This document shows, one piece after another, positions 37,792 through 53,686 of a stretch of 64,000 nt of DNA. Position 1 is the stretch's first letter. Each line of letters opens with the position of its first letter. The notes under the pieces were generated by a model. It had not been told where the DNA came from. It was given only the letters and a program-made list of their open reading frames with translations, and did no database searches. This DNA comes from Roseobacter insulae. Its GTDB lineage: Bacteria > Pseudomonadota > Alphaproteobacteria > Rhodobacterales > Rhodobacteraceae. A program made the position numbers and the translations under genes. The stretch lies in NCBI RefSeq assembly GCF_019375555.1, contig NZ_JAHXDN010000002.1, positions 930,001-994,000 of the forward strand. Reading direction: 5' to 3'.

Positions 37792-37884
37792 GGCACCACC
37801 TGAGCAAATTGCTGGGTTTGACAGACGGGCGGGAACCCGCGCTATGCAGTTTTATGCGCCAAGCCTCGGCCCAGTCCGCCGTAA

Positions 37885-37902
37885 TGTCAAATCAAATTGA
37901 CA
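37885..37902. promoter_or_regulatory. PpsR-type operator 1, ppaA-bchF region
   Basis: TGTCAAATCAAATTGACA is a near-perfect palindrome of the TGT-N12-ACA type. It lies 94 bp upstream of ppaA and 199 bp upstream of bchF, between the divergent operons. Confidence 0.85.
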
Positions 37903-38026
37903 TATTCACCCGGCAGAGGCGGCATAAAATAGGGCCGTAAGTCCAGATTCTAGGTGTTTCAGCAGATATTCGGCCTGTATTGGGGTCCAGAACGCCGATC
38001 AGAGTGTCAACTCGGCTGGGCAAGTG

Positions 38027-38044
38027 TGTAAGTTTCAGTTGACA
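38027..38044. promoter_or_regulatory. PpsR-type operator 2, upstream of bchF
   Basis: TGTAAGTTTCAGTTGACA fits TGT-N12-ACA, centred 67 bp upstream of bchF. Its right half also forms a perfect 10-bp inverted pair (AGTGTCAACT at 38003-38012 with AGTTGACACT at 38037-38046), suggesting an extended array for cooperative tetramer binding. Confidence 0.8.
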
Positions 38045-38101
38045 CTTTTTAGCCATAGCCGCTACCGTCAATGACAGAAATCGGGAGAGGTTATCCGCGC
38101 G

Positions 38102-41439
<3,338 letters not shown>

Positions 41440-41450
<11 letters not shown>

Positions 41451-44400
41451 TCTTGGCATAAACGGGCGTCTGCCCGGCTACCGTGTCGTGATCCTGACGC
41501 TGGACAGCCATGCCGCCGGTCCCGCGATGCGGGCCATGGACCGGCTGGTTCAGGATTACCCCGGTCTGACGCTGTCGATCCATGCCGCCGCCGAATGGGG
41601 CGAAACGCCCGGGTCTTTCGAAGCCGCCCGGGAAGCCGTTGAGACCGGCGATATCATCATCGCCAACCTGTTGTTTTTGGAAGAGCATATCACGCGTATT
41701 CTTCCCGCCCTGAAAGCCCGTCGGGATCACTGTGACGCGATGATTGGCGTCATCGCCGATGCCGCCATCGTAAAGCTGACCCGCATGGGATCGCTGGACA
41801 TGATGGCGCCTCAGTCGGGTACGATGAAGCTGATGAAGCGTCTGCGCGGGTCCTCGAAACCTTCCAGTTCTTCCGGCGCGCAAAAAATGGCTTTGCTGCG
41901 GCGGTTGCCGAAGATCCTCAGGTATATTCCCGGCAAGAGCCAGGATCTGCGTGCCTGGTTCCTGACCATGCAGTATTGGCTGGGAGGGTCGGACGACAAT
42001 GTCGAGGCGATGGTGCGCTTTCTCGTCAATCGTTATGCGACGCATACGGGTTGGGATCTGGCGCAAGAAGCCGCCGCACCCATCGAGTACCCGGAGGCGG
42101 GGCTCTATCATCCCGACCTGCCCGGGCGCATCACAACCGATGCGGCGGCCATCCCCGCGCCAGAGGATGCCACGATGACCGTCGGGTTACTGATGATGCG
42201 GTCATACGTGCTGTCATCGGATACGGCGCATTATGACGCGGTCATCCGGGCGTTCGAGGCGCGCGGAATCCGGGTTCTGGCCGGTTTCGCCGGGGGGCTC
42301 GATGGCCGACCGGCCATCGACGCCTACTTTCGCGATGGCAAGGATGTGAAAATCGACGCGCTGGTCTCGCTCACCGGGTTTTCGCTGGTCGGTGGCCCTG
42401 CCTATAACGACAATGCCGCGGCAATCGAAGTGCTCAGGGCGCTGGACGTGCCCTATATCGCCGCGCATCCGCTGGAATTCCAGACACTGGAGCAATGGTC
42501 CGCCTCCGCGCAGGGACTTGGCCCCATCGAGACCACGATGCTGATCGCCCTGCCCGAACTCGACGGTGCGACCACGCCCACGGTTTTTGCAGGGCGACAT
42601 GGCGATACCGGGTGCAGCGGGTGCGAAAGGGCGTGCACAACCAGCGCGCAGGCCAAGGCAATGGCCCCCTGCCCTGAGCGGATCGAGGCGCTTGTTGCAC
42701 GGGCGGAGCGGCAGGCACGTCTGCGCAAATCCACGACCTTCGAGCGCAGGGTCGGCATCGTGCTTTTCGGGTTTCCGCCGAACGCGGGCGCTGCCGGCAC
42801 AGCCGCCTATCTTAGTGTTTTTGAAAGCCTTTTCAATACGTTAACGCGCCTTGATTCCGAGGGTTACGATGTCGAGGTTCCCGCGAGCGTCGAGGCGCTG
42901 CGCGCGGCAGTCCTCGGGGGTACCGCGGCACAATACGGGCAGGAGGCGAATGTCGCCGCCCATGTCAGCGCCGACGAGATCGTGGCGGGCACCCCGTGGC
43001 TCGGCGAGATCGAAGCTCAGTGGGGTCCGGCGCCGGGGCGCGTGCAGTCGGACGGGCGCGGCGTCTTCGTGCTGGGTAAACAGTTCGGCAAGATCTTTGT
43101 CGGGCTGCAACCGGGGTTCGGGTACGAGGGTGATCCGATGCGGCTGCTCTTTGAACGCGGCTTTGCCCCCACACACGCTTTTGCGACCTTCTACCTGTGG
43201 CTCAAGAACAGCCTCAAGGCGGATGTGCTGCTGCATTTCGGCATGCATGGCGCGCTGGAGTTCATGCCCGGCAAACAGGCCGGACCCTGCGGTGCCGACT
43301 GGCCGGATCGCCTGATTGGCGACATGCCGAACATCTATCTTTACGCCGCCAATAACCCGTCCGAGGCGACCCTTGCCAAGCGCCGCAGCAATGCCGTCAC
43401 CATCAGTCACCTGACGCCCCCGCTGGCCACCGCCGGGCTGTACAAAGGGCTGGCAGAACTCAAGGACAGCCTGACCCGGTGGCGAGCCAGCGATCCCGCC
43501 GCACCGGAACGCGCCGAACTGGAAGCGCTGATTGCCGAGCAGGCGGCTGCCGTCGATATGGCCGATGTCCCTGCCGACACGCTCTGGATCCGCCTGCTGG
43601 AGACCGAGGACGCCTTGATCCCGGATGGGCTGCATGTCGTGGGCCAACCGCTGAGTGACGCGGCGCGCGCCGAATACCTGCGCCTGCTGCCGGATATGGA
43701 TGACGAGACACGGGCGCGCGTGGATCACCTGTTGACCCGGGAAACCGAGCTCGACGCGCTGATGGCAGCGCTTGCCGGGCATTTCACCCCGCCGGTCGCG
43801 GGGGGCGATCTGATCCGGTCGCCGGAAATTCTGCCGACGGGGCGCAATATTCATGCGTTCGATCCGTTCCGCATGCCCACGGCCTTTGCCTGCCAGGACG
43901 GGATGCGGCAGGCACAGCTTTTGCTGGACACGCATGCCAGCCTGCCGCGAACGGTCGCATTGGTTCTATGGGGCAGCGACAACATCAAGTCTGACGGCGG
44001 CCCCATTGCGCAGGCGCTGGCCCTGATGGGATGCGCTCCCCGGTTCGACAGTTTCGGACGTATCTCCGGGGCGGACCTGATCCCGCTGCAAACGCTAGGA
44101 CGGCCGCGCGTCGACGTGATCATGACGCTGTCGGGAATCTTCCGCGACCTGTTGCCCCTGCAGACCCGGATGCTGGCTGAAGCCGCGCTGAGATGCGCCA
44201 CGGCCGAGGAACCGCTCGAGCAGAATTACATCCGCGCCCATGCGCTGGCTTACGTCGAGAAGACCGGCTGCGCGATGGAAGAAGCCGCATTGCGGGTTTT
44301 TTCGAACGCCGAAGGCGCCTATGGCTCGAATGTGAACGGGCTGGTGGACAGTTCTGCCTTTGGTGACGAGGACGAATTGGCGGACGCCTATGAGGCGCGC

Positions 44401-45012
44401 AAGAGTTTCGCCTATGGCACCGATGGCAAGGCTGCCGCCAATGCGGCCCTGCTGCAGGCGACGCTGGCGGAGGTGGACGTGGCCTATCAGAATCTGGAAT
44501 CCGTCGAGCTGGGCGTGACCACCGTTGATCACTACTTCGACACGTTGGGCGGCATTGCCCGGGCGGTGAAACGCGCCAAGGGGTCCGATGCGGCTGTCTA
44601 CATTGGCGATCAGACCCGGGGCGCCGGCAAGGTCCGTACGCTCAGGGATCAGGTGGCGCTGGAAACCCGGGCGCGCAGCCTCAATCCGAAATTCTTCGAA
44701 GGGCTGCTCAAGCATGGGCCGGAAGGCGTCCGCCAGATCGAGGCACATGTGACCAACACGCTGGGATGGTCGGCCACGACGGGTCAGGTCGACGCCTGGG
44801 TTTACCAGCGCCTCTCGGAAACCTTCGTGCTGGATGCGGAGATGCGCCAGCGCCTTGCCGATCTGAACCCTACAGCGTCCAGCCGCATGGCAAATCGCCT
44901 GCTGGAAGCCAATGATCGTAATTACTGGTCCCCCGATGCGGACACGCTGGCTGCCCTGCAAGAGGCTGCGGATGCTTTGGAAGACCAGTTGGAAGGGGTG
45001 GCGGCACAATGA
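41440..45012 (+). CDS. bchH: magnesium chelatase subunit H
   Basis: The 1190-residue porphyrin-binding subunit of Mg-chelatase, inserting Mg into protoporphyrin IX with BchI and BchD. It starts [17 protein letters not shown] at ATG 41440, within the end of bchB. CobN/Mg-chelatase domains cover most of the length ([51 protein letters not shown]). The last conserved block ends near [19 protein letters not shown]. About 106 bp with a repeat element separate it from bchL. Confidence 0.97.
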
Positions 45013-45040
45013 TCAGGATGGTGGCACCCTTGGGAACCGG

Positions 45041-45084
45041 CTGGGGCTCTGCCCCAGACCCCGGGATACTTGTGAACCAGAGAA
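45041..45084 (+). repeat. hairpin plus CCCCGGGATA-type repeat, bchH-bchL gap
   Basis: A perfect hairpin CTGGGGC-TCT-GCCCCAG (45041-45057) is followed by the 26-bp CCCCGGGATA...GAACCAGAGAA sequence that also occurs in bchB. I recall this type of sequence as common between genes in Rhodobacteraceae. It may shape mRNA ends between bchH and bchL. Confidence 0.65.
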
Positions 45085-45106
45085 TGCGGCAAAGACATGC
45101 CCTTGA

Positions 45107-46017
<911 letters not shown>

Positions 46018-46018
<1 letters not shown>

Positions 46019-46761
46019 TGCGTGACGTCGCTCCCTTTTCGCAATCGGCGGGCCTGCCCGAAACCGCGCAGAGCGCGCGGTCCGGCTATGGCGCGACCTT
46101 GGACAGGGTAGAGACATATTTCGACCAGACCGCGACGAAGACCTGGGAAAGGCTGACATCTGACGCGCCGGTGTCCCGCATACGCGAAACCGTGCGGCGG
46201 GGGCGCGACCGGATGCGCGCGCTGATGTTGAGCCGCCTGCCCGCTGACCTGACGGGCCAGCGCGTGCTGGACGCGGGCTGCGGCGCGGGGCAGATGACGG
46301 TGGAACTGGCGGCGCGTGGCGCCGATGTCGTGGCCATCGACATTTCGCCGCAACTGGTGGATATCGCGGAGCTGCGCCTGCCGCCCGAACACCGCGCGCA
46401 GGTGACATTCACCTCCGGTGACATGCTGAACCCGACGTTGGGCCGCTTCAATCACGTGATCGCAATGGACAGCTTGATCTATTATGGCGCGGGCGACATC
46501 GGCGGGGCCCTTGCAGGGCTCGAAAAACGCACCGACGGGACCATTGTCTTTACCGTTGCACCACGCACCCGGATGCTGATGGCCATGTGGTACGCAGGCA
46601 AACTCTTTCCCCGGTCGGACCGCAGCCCCGTGATGATCCCGCATGCCCATATGCCGCTTGCCCATGCCGCGAGGGCGCAGGGCCTGCGCGGCGTGCTCCG
46701 TCCGGTGGACCGCGTGACATCCGGTTTCTACATTTCTCAGGCGATGGAGGTGCGCCCATGA
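46018..46761 (+). CDS. bchM: Mg-protoporphyrin IX methyltransferase
   Basis: A 247-residue SAM-dependent methyltransferase esterifying the ring C propionate of Mg-protoporphyrin IX, before the AcsF cyclase step. The SAM motif is VLDAGCGAGQMTVELAARGADVVAIDIS. It is membrane-associated in the family and coupled to bchL upstream and lhaA downstream (ATGA overlap). Confidence 0.95.
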
Positions 46762-48188
46762 GCGCGCGCCTCAAAAGCCTGTCGCTCAAAGCCATGCCCT
46801 TCGCGGATGCCGCAAGCGCAGAGCTGCCGATGGGCCAGCTTTTGCGGCTGTCGCTGTTTCAGGTCTCGGTTGGGATGGCGTCGGTGCTGCTCCTGGGCAC
46901 CCTGAACCGGGTAATGATCGTCGAGTTAAGCGTGCCCGCGATGATTGTCGCGCTGATGATCGCCCTTCCCGTCCTGATTGCCCCCTTCCGGGCGCTGCTG
47001 GGGTTCCGATCGGACACCCATAAATCCGCCATTGGCTGGAAACGTATCCCCTATCTTTGGTTCGGCTCGTTGTGGCAGTTCGGCGGCCTCGCCGTCATGC
47101 CCTTTGCCTTGCTGGTGCTGGGGGGCGACGTGGTGCACGATATCCCCTTTGCCGGAGAGGTTCTTGCTGCCCTCGCCTTTCTGATGACGGGCCTGGGGTT
47201 GCACATGACGCAGACCGCGGGCCTCGCCCTCGCTTCGGACCGCGCGACCGATGAAACCCGGCCGCGCGTGGTGGCGCTGCTTTATGTTATGTTCCTTGTC
47301 GGCATGGGCGTCTCTGCCGTGATCATGGGCATTCTGCTCACTGACTTCACACCGCTGAAACTGATCCGCGTGGTTCAGGGGGCGGCGGTCGTCGGCATTG
47401 GCCTCACCCTGATTGCCCTTTGGAAACAAGAACATGTGCGCCCAATGAGCCGCAAGGAGCGCGCCGAACCGCGCCCTGCCTTTGCCGAGGCCTGGCGGGA
47501 TTTCATGGCAGGCGGTCGGGCCGGTCGCCTTCTGGTCTGCGTTTTCGTCGGCACCATGGCTTTCAACATGCAGGACGTTTTGCTGGAACCCTATGGCGGT
47601 GAAATACTCGGGTTGTCGGTTTCCGCCACAACTCTTCTGACCGCTCTCTGGGCCGCCGGTGCCCTGCTGGGGTTCGCGCTTGCCGGTAGACAGCTGTCAA
47701 AAGGCTCCAACCCCTACAGGCTGGCCGGGGCCGGCATCGTGGCGGGCATCTGGGCCTTCTCTCTGGTGATTTTTGCCGCGCCGATGCATTCTAACCTGCT
47801 GTTTTACGCGGGGGCAGGCATTATCGGGTTCGGCGGCGGGCTGTTCGCTGTCGCCACGCTTACTGCGGCGATGGCGATGCCGGCAACCGGCACTGCCGGG
47901 CGCGGCTTGGCGCTGGGTGCCTGGGGCGCGGCGCAGGCCACCGCCGCAGGCCTGTCCATTGCCCTGGGCGGCGGGTTGCGCGACTGGGTCGGCCATGCGG
48001 CCACCTCCGGCCGGCTGGGCGATGCGCTCAACAGCCCGGCCACCGGGTATTCCTTCGTCTATCATTCCGAGATCGGACTGCTGTTCATCACCCTCGTAAT
48101 CCTTGGACCGCTCGTGCGCCAAAGCGGTTCCTTCACCTCAACGAAAACCAGCCAGCGCCCCATGGGTCTGGCGGATTTCCCAACATGA
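46758..48188 (+). CDS. lhaA: light-harvesting 1 assembly protein LhaA
   Basis: A 476-residue member of the PucC/LhaA (BCD) transporter family with about twelve predicted helices, required for assembly of the LH1 antenna in relatives. [21 protein letters not shown] resembles the start of Bch2 at 34624, marking the two as paralogues. The true start is ATG 46758, overlapping the bchM stop. puhA begins 23 bases after its stop, as in other PGCs. Confidence 0.94.
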   Translation: MSARLKSLSLKAMPFADAASAELPMGQLLRLSLFQVSVGMASVLLLGTLNRVMIVELSVPAMIVALMIALPVLIAPFRALLGFRSDTHKSAIGWKRIPYLWFGSLWQFGGLAVMPFALLVLGGDVVHDIPFAGEVLAALAFLMTGLGLHMTQTAGLALASDRATDETRPRVVALLYVMFLVGMGVSAVIMGILLTDFTPLKLIRVVQGAAVVGIGLTLIALWKQEHVRPMSRKERAEPRPAFAEAWRDFMAGGRAGRLLVCVFVGTMAFNMQDVLLEPYGGEILGLSVSATTLLTALWAAGALLGFALAGRQLSKGSNPYRLAGAGIVAGIWAFSLVIFAAPMHSNLLFYAGAGIIGFGGGLFAVATLTAAMAMPATGTAGRGLALGAWGAAQATAAGLSIALGGGLRDWVGHAATSGRLGDALNSPATGYSFVYHSEIGLLFITLVILGPLVRQSGSFTSTKTSQRPMGLADFPT

Positions 48189-48210
48189 CCCGGTTTCAGG
48201 AGGAAACAAC

Positions 48211-48978
48211 ATGACTGGAACATTCTTTGGCGAATTTGATCTGGCGAGCCTGTCGCTCTGGCTCTTCTATGTGTTTTTCGCGATCCTGATCATCTACATC
48301 CAGCGCGAGAACATGCGCGAAGGCTATCCACTGGAGGATGACGAGGGCAACAAGTCCTCCAATCCCAGCATGTGGCCCCTGCCCCGGGACAAGACGTTCA
48401 AATTGCCGCACGGGCGCGGCGAAGTGACCGTTCCCAGCGGGCAGACACCCGAACGCGACGACATCGCGATGAAGCGGGTGGGTTCCGGAAACGGTTTTCC
48501 GCTGGAACCGACGGGTGATCCGATGCTGGATGGCGTCGGCCCCGCCAGCTGGGCGCCGCGCCGCGATGCGCCGGAACTGGACGGCCACGGTCATCCGAAA
48601 ATTGTGCCGATGTCCGGCGCCGAGGGGTTTCATGTTGCCGCCGGTCGTGACCCGCGCGGGTTGCCGGTGGTGGCAGGCGACGGAGAGATCGTCGGCAAGA
48701 TCACCGACATGTGGCTGGATGAACCCGAACAGCTGGTCCGCTATCTCGAAGTGGAGCTGGACAGCAAATGGGGTTCGGGCACCCGCCTGATGCCGATGAC
48801 TTTTGCCAAGATCCGGTCGAACAAGGTCACCGTACATGCGCTTTATGGCAAGCATTTCGCCACGATCCCGACCATTGCCAGCCCCCGTCAGGTGACCCTG
48901 CTCGAGGAAGATAAAATCTCCGGCTACTACGGCGGCGGCAAGCTTTATGCCGGTAACCGCGCCGAACCGAAGCTCTGA
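48211..48978 (+). CDS. puhA: photosynthetic reaction centre H subunit
   Basis: The 255-residue reaction-centre H subunit. One N-terminal transmembrane helix ([20 protein letters not shown], about 13-32) anchors a cytoplasmic beta domain ([45 protein letters not shown]), which shields the quinones and guides proton uptake. AGGAGGAAACAAC precedes the start. The L, M and cytochrome subunits (puf genes) are not in this window. Confidence 0.97.
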   Translation: MTGTFFGEFDLASLSLWLFYVFFAILIIYIQRENMREGYPLEDDEGNKSSNPSMWPLPRDKTFKLPHGRGEVTVPSGQTPERDDIAMKRVGSGNGFPLEPTGDPMLDGVGPASWAPRRDAPELDGHGHPKIVPMSGAEGFHVAAGRDPRGLPVVAGDGEIVGKITDMWLDEPEQLVRYLEVELDSKWGSGTRLMPMTFAKIRSNKVTVHALYGKHFATIPTIASPRQVTLLEEDKISGYYGGGKLYAGNRAEPKL

Positions 48979-49050
48979 ACCGAACCGCTCTGCGCCGGGC
49001 GGTGACCCGCCCCGCGCGACTGCCTGAAACCGCTAAAGGAGATACTCGCC

Positions 49051-49686
49051 ATGTCTCACCACGACGATTTCGAGATTGAGCCCGTTGAGGGGCTGCCTGC
49101 CGAACCGCCGAAGGGCGAAGAGATCCTGTGGCAGGGCCGGCCGGACTGGTGGGCCCTCAGCATCGAGGCGTTGAGCCTGAAGTGGGTGGCGGGCTATTTC
49201 GGTGTGCTCGCCGGGTGGCGGTTTCTGTCGGTGGTGGATTTACTGCCCATTGGTCAGGCCATCGGGTCCGCGGTGCCGTTCGGTCTGCTGGGCATGGTGG
49301 TTTGCGGACTGCTGATGCTAGTCGCCTATGTTCAGGCGCGGGCGACGGTCTACACGGTCACCGATGCACGTGTCGTCATGCGCATCGGGGCCGCGCTCAC
49401 GATCACGTTGAACCTGCCCTACCGTCAGGTCAGCAACGCCATGCTGGACCTGCGCAAACGGGGCACCGGCACCATCGCGCTGGAAACCATGGGCGATACC
49501 CGGCTCAGCTACCTTGTTTGCTGGCCGCATGTCCGCCCGTGGCACATGAAACGGACCCAGCCCGCCCTGCGCTGCATCCCGGATGCGGAACGGGTTGCCG
49601 CCCTGCTGGCAGAAGCCGCCGAGGCGCGAGTCTCAGTACCGCAGGTCAGCCGGGCGATGCCCCGGAACGCAATGGCGGCGGAGTAA
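49051..49686 (+). CDS. puhB: photosynthetic complex assembly protein PuhB
   Basis: A 211-residue membrane protein with two or three predicted helices near 50-105 followed by a PH-like domain (VYTVTDARVVMRIGAALTITLNLPY), as in PuhB, which assists reaction-centre and LH1 assembly. AAAGGAGAT lies upstream. It is separated from puhA by 72 bp and from puhC by 5 bp. Confidence 0.93.
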   Translation: MSHHDDFEIEPVEGLPAEPPKGEEILWQGRPDWWALSIEALSLKWVAGYFGVLAGWRFLSVVDLLPIGQAIGSAVPFGLLGMVVCGLLMLVAYVQARATVYTVTDARVVMRIGAALTITLNLPYRQVSNAMLDLRKRGTGTIALETMGDTRLSYLVCWPHVRPWHMKRTQPALRCIPDAERVAALLAEAAEARVSVPQVSRAMPRNAMAAE

Positions 49687-49691
49687 GGGTC

Positions 49692-50165
49692 ATGACCATG
49701 CAAACTCAGCCCCGCATCCACGCCAAGCCAGACGATCTGGTCCCGCGCATTCTGGTACGGATCATGTTTGGCCTTGTCGCCTGCGTGCTGGTGATCGTCA
49801 GCCTTGCAACCCTTACCGGACGCCCGCTGGAAAGCACGCCCGCAATGGCCCGGATCATCGCCGAACGCGCCATTGTTCTGACCGGGGACGCCTCTGGCGC
49901 GGCCCGTGTTCTGGACGTGAACGGCGTGATGATTGCCGATTTTCCGTCTGACAAGGGCGGCTTTATCGCCGGTGTGGAGCGGGTGCTTGCCCGCGAACGC
50001 GCCAAGGTCGGTGTCAGCCCGACCGCCCCTGTTCTTTTGCAACTCCGCGCGGGCAATCGCCTGTCGCTTTACGATCCCGCCACCGGATGGTCCGCCGAGC
50101 TCATGGGCTTTGGCGCATCCAACACCCGCATCTTCGCCAGATTGCTGGACCAACCCAAACCTTAG
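49692..50165 (+). CDS. puhC: photosynthetic complex assembly protein PuhC
   Basis: A 157-residue protein with one membrane helix near 23-42 (ILVRIMFGLVACVLVIVSLA) and a periplasmic domain with the PuhC pattern (IVLTGDASGAARVLDVNG; FIAGVERVLARERAK; LSLYDPATGWSAELMGFG). It is needed for efficient LH1 and reaction-centre assembly in relatives. ATG 49692 or 49698 could be the start. Confidence 0.92.
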   Translation: MTMQTQPRIHAKPDDLVPRILVRIMFGLVACVLVIVSLATLTGRPLESTPAMARIIAERAIVLTGDASGAARVLDVNGVMIADFPSDKGGFIAGVERVLARERAKVGVSPTAPVLLQLRAGNRLSLYDPATGWSAELMGFGASNTRIFARLLDQPKP

Positions 50166-50178
50166 GAGGAAGCCACCT

Positions 50179-50475
50179 ATGGGACTACTGACGAAAGACT
50201 TTGAACGGGCTCCTTGCACCGTCGAAATCAGCCACAAATTCGAAAGCCTGCACGCGCATGTGCGCTTCAACAACGGCGCCGTGATCTACCCCGGCGACGA
50301 GGTCAAGGTGCATGGCGAAGAGATCATGGCCCCCTTTGGTGAGATTGTCATCGAGGACCGCGAGGCCACGATCATCCGCGCCAGCAAGCTCGAACAGCTC
50401 TGGACCCGCCTGACCGGCGATTTCGAGGTCATGGAGCTCTGCGAATTTTCCTTTTCCGAGGAGGTCACGCTATGA
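50179..50475 (+). CDS. conserved PGC protein orf98
   Basis: A 98-residue soluble protein (MGLLTKDFERAPCTVEISHK; NNGAVIYPGDEVKVHGEE; FEVMELCEFSFSEEV). Its position between puhC and acsF and its length match the orf98 found there in other purple bacteria. Function is not established; its coupling to acsF (ATGA overlap) suggests a role around the cyclase step. AGGAGGAAG precedes the start. Confidence 0.85.
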   Translation: MGLLTKDFERAPCTVEISHKFESLHAHVRFNNGAVIYPGDEVKVHGEEIMAPFGEIVIEDREATIIRASKLEQLWTRLTGDFEVMELCEFSFSEEVTL

Positions 50476-51587
50476 ATGCCCCTTTGAAACACACATCCGA
50501 CATTACCGATGCCGAGGAATCCCTCGCACAACAGGAGGCGCAATCCGTCCTCGACAGCAAATCCGCGACCGAGGTGGCGATGCAGAACACCCTGCTGACG
50601 CCGCGTTTCTATACAACGGACTTCGACGAGATGGACGCCATCGACGTCACGCCTGTCCGCGAAGACTGGGACAAGCTGATCGCCCAGATGGTATCAGACC
50701 CTAACAAGGGCCACTTCAAGAAAAATGAAGACTGGGACCACGTGGATTGGGAGAATATGGAACCCGGCCTGAAGAAGGAATTCATCGATTTCCTGATCAG
50801 CTCCTGCACCGCCGAGTTTTCGGGCTGCGTGCTCTACAAGGAGATGAAGCGGCGCGGCAACAACAAGGACATCACGCAGCTTTTCCAGCTGATGGCGCGG
50901 GACGAGGCCCGGCATGCCGGTTTCATCAACGATGCGCTGCGCGAAGCGGGTGTGGCGGTGAACCTGGGCTTTCTGACGCAGAAGAAGAAATACACCTACT
51001 TCCGGCCCAAGTTCATCTATTACGCCACCTATCTGAGCGAAAAGATCGGCTACGCGCGTTACATCACGATCTTCCGGCACCTGCAGGAGCACCCGGAGCA
51101 CCGCTTCCATCCGATTTTCAAATGGTTCGAGGAATGGTGCAACGACGAGTTCAGCCACGGCGAGGCCTTCGCCTTGCTGATGAAGACCGACCCCAAGCTG
51201 ACTTCCGGGTTCAACGTCTACTGGATCAAGTTCTTCCTGACGGCGGTCTATTCCACGATGTATGTGCGCGACCACCAGCGCCCAGCCTTTCACGCGGCCC
51301 TGGGCGTTGATCCGGACTGGTACGCGCACGAGGTGTTCACCAAGACCAGCAAGCTGAGCGAACAGATCTTCCCGATCACGCTCGATATCGACCACCCGCG
51401 CTGGCAAAGCGGGCTGGAAAGGATGCAAAAGGCGAACGCTGATCTGGCGAAGGCCACCGAGGAGGGGCGTTTCCTTGCCAAGATCGGCGCGCAGGTGCGG
51501 GCTGTCAGCGCTTTCGTGTCGCTGATCACGATCCCGGCCAGGAAGCATAAGGTGCCCGCCTCCACCAGACTGGAGCCCGCTTACTGA
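50472..51587 (+). CDS. acsF: Mg-protoporphyrin IX monomethyl ester oxidative cyclase
   Basis: A 371-residue di-iron enzyme using O2 to close ring E of the chlorin. Ligand motifs of the two ExxH type are visible (ARDEARHAGFIND; EWCNDEFSHGEAFALL). Its presence, with no bchE in the window, fits an organism making bacteriochlorophyll in air. The start overlaps orf98 and the stop overlaps puhE by one base. Confidence 0.96.
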   Translation: MNAPLKHTSDITDAEESLAQQEAQSVLDSKSATEVAMQNTLLTPRFYTTDFDEMDAIDVTPVREDWDKLIAQMVSDPNKGHFKKNEDWDHVDWENMEPGLKKEFIDFLISSCTAEFSGCVLYKEMKRRGNNKDITQLFQLMARDEARHAGFINDALREAGVAVNLGFLTQKKKYTYFRPKFIYYATYLSEKIGYARYITIFRHLQEHPEHRFHPIFKWFEEWCNDEFSHGEAFALLMKTDPKLTSGFNVYWIKFFLTAVYSTMYVRDHQRPAFHAALGVDPDWYAHEVFTKTSKLSEQIFPITLDIDHPRWQSGLERMQKANADLAKATEEGRFLAKIGAQVRAVSAFVSLITIPARKHKVPASTRLEPAY

Positions 51588-52408
51588 TGAGCTTCTGGAC
51601 CCCTGCCCTTTTCGCCCTGTTTGTCTGGTGGTTTTCCACCGGGGCGATCCTGTGGGTCGTGAAATCGGCCGACCGGAACGGGGGGACGGCGCGTTACCGC
51701 GCTGTTCTCTTCGGTGTGCCCTTTCTGGGGCTGGGGATCTGGGGCTTCTGGGCCTCGCTGCACGACACATCTGTCGTTGGCGCCTACGCGGGGTTCCTCG
51801 CGGCGCTGGCCATCTGGGGGTGGATCGAACTGGCGTTTCTGTCCGGTGTCATCACCGGGCCCAATGGCGCTCCCCTCCCCGCGGACAGACCGGAATGGGA
51901 ACGGTTCATCCGCGCATGGGGCACGCTTGCCTATCACGAGATGCTGCTTGTCGCGACCCTGATCGCCATGTTCCTGATTGACTGGAACCTTGCCGCAACC
52001 AATCAATTCGCCACCTGGACCTTTGCCGTGCTGTTTTTCGCGCGCATCTCGGCCAAGCTGAACCTGTTTCTGGGGGTACCGAAGATCAACATCGATTTTC
52101 TGCCCGAAGCACTGTCGCATCTGCCCAGCCATTTCAGGTATCGCACGATGAACTGGCTGTTCCCGGTATCGGTCTCTGCGCTGACTTTCGCAGCGGCCTG
52201 CTGGCTGGAGCGGCTTTACGCGGCGGAGACAGCCGGCGCGCAGGTTGGCTTTACCCTGCTGAGCGCCATCACCGCTCTGGCCTTGCTGGAGCACTGGATG
52301 ATGGTGCTGCCGATCCCGGACGAGAAACTCTGGCGCTGGATGCTTCCTGCGCCCAAACCAACCCAAAAAACGACACAACACCACCAAGGGGGACATCATG
52401 GACTTTGA
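51587..52408 (+). CDS. puhE: photosynthetic complex putative assembly protein PuhE
   Basis: A 273-residue integral membrane protein with about seven predicted helices ([57 protein letters not shown]), the DUF3623-type protein that follows acsF in PGCs. In relatives it affects bacteriochlorophyll level and LH1 assembly. Its end overlaps hemA by 11 bp. Confidence 0.92.
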   Translation: MSFWTPALFALFVWWFSTGAILWVVKSADRNGGTARYRAVLFGVPFLGLGIWGFWASLHDTSVVGAYAGFLAALAIWGWIELAFLSGVITGPNGAPLPADRPEWERFIRAWGTLAYHEMLLVATLIAMFLIDWNLAATNQFATWTFAVLFFARISAKLNLFLGVPKINIDFLPEALSHLPSHFRYRTMNWLFPVSVSALTFAAACWLERLYAAETAGAQVGFTLLSAITALALLEHWMMVLPIPDEKLWRWMLPAPKPTQKTTQHHQGGHHGL

Positions 52409-53612
52409 TGCACTGTTCCAATCCCAGCTCGACGCGCTGAAGGACGATGGAAACTACCGCATTTTCGCGGAGCTGGAACGCAAGGCAGGCGCCTTTCCGG
52501 CGGCGAAATGCCATGATGATGACAGCCCGGACCAGGTGACCGTCTGGTGTTCAAACGATTATCTCGGCATGGGTCAGCACCCCGACGTGATCCGCTCGAT
52601 GAAGGAAACGATCGATAACTGTGGCGCGGGTGCAGGCGGTACACGCAACATCTCCGGCACCAATCACAATCACAAGCTGCTGGAGGCCGAACTCGCGGAC
52701 CTGCACGGCAAGGAGCAGGCGCTGCTCTTTACCTCAGGATATGTGTCCAACTGGGCAGCGCTGAGCACCCTGGGCGCGCGCATCCCCGACTGTGTTATCC
52801 TCTCCGATGAACTGAACCACGCCTCGATGATCGAAGGCATTCGCCACTCCCGCGCGACCAAGGTGCTGTGGCGGCACAACGACCCCGAAGACCTCGACCG
52901 CAAACTTGCAGCCCTGCCCGCCAACGCGCCGAAGATCGTTGCCTTCGAGAGCGTCTATTCCATGGATGGCGACATCTGCCCGATGCAGGAGATCGTCGAG
53001 GTCGCCGAAAAGCACGGCGCGATGACCTATCTGGACGAAGTGCACGCCGTGGGCCTCTACGGCCCGCGCGGCGGCGGCATTTCGGAACGCGAGGGGCTCG
53101 CAGACCGCATCACGCTTATCGAAGGTACCCTTGGCAAGGCTTACGGCGTTGTAGGGGGCTATGTGACGGGTTCTGAGGCGCTTTGCGACTTCATCCGCTC
53201 CTTTGCCTCCGGATTCATCTTCACCACCGCCCTGCCCCCTGCCGTGGCCGCTGCGGCGCAAACCTCGATCCAGCACCTGAAAGCATCCGGCGTTGAGCGT
53301 AAGCTGCAGCGCGAGCGCGTGGCCTATCTGCGCAAGCGGCTTGATCAGGAGGGCATCCCGCATCTCGACAACCCCAGCCACATCATTCCCGTGATGATCA
53401 AGGACCCGGTAAAATGCCGGATGATCGCGGATTACCTGATGCAGCAATACGGGATCTACGTGCAGCCGATCAATTATCCTACCGTGCCCAAGGGGACCGA
53501 ACGACTGCGCTTTACCCCGTCTCCTCTGCACAGCATCGAGGATATCGAACATCTGGTGCATGCGCTCAAAGAGCTTTGGAAGCAATGCGCAATATCCCAC
53601 GCAGTGGCCTGA
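52398..53612 (+). CDS. hemA: 5-aminolevulinate synthase
   Basis: A 404-residue PLP enzyme condensing glycine and succinyl-CoA, the entry to tetrapyrrole synthesis. Landmarks are [57 protein letters not shown] and the PLP lysine in [24 protein letters not shown] precedes ATG 52398, inside the end of puhE. A copy inside the PGC supplies extra precursor for bacteriochlorophyll; a second hemA elsewhere is possible. Confidence 0.96.
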   Translation: MDFDALFQSQLDALKDDGNYRIFAELERKAGAFPAAKCHDDDSPDQVTVWCSNDYLGMGQHPDVIRSMKETIDNCGAGAGGTRNISGTNHNHKLLEAELADLHGKEQALLFTSGYVSNWAALSTLGARIPDCVILSDELNHASMIEGIRHSRATKVLWRHNDPEDLDRKLAALPANAPKIVAFESVYSMDGDICPMQEIVEVAEKHGAMTYLDEVHAVGLYGPRGGGISEREGLADRITLIEGTLGKAYGVVGGYVTGSEALCDFIRSFASGFIFTTALPPAVAAAAQTSIQHLKASGVERKLQRERVAYLRKRLDQEGIPHLDNPSHIIPVMIKDPVKCRMIADYLMQQYGIYVQPINYPTVPKGTERLRFTPSPLHSIEDIEHLVHALKELWKQCAISHAVA

Positions 53613-53686
53613 AAATAGCGATAATGTGACTGTTGACTCTCGCAGTTATCTCCTACGTTGTAAGCCAAGCAACTCAGGAGATAACG

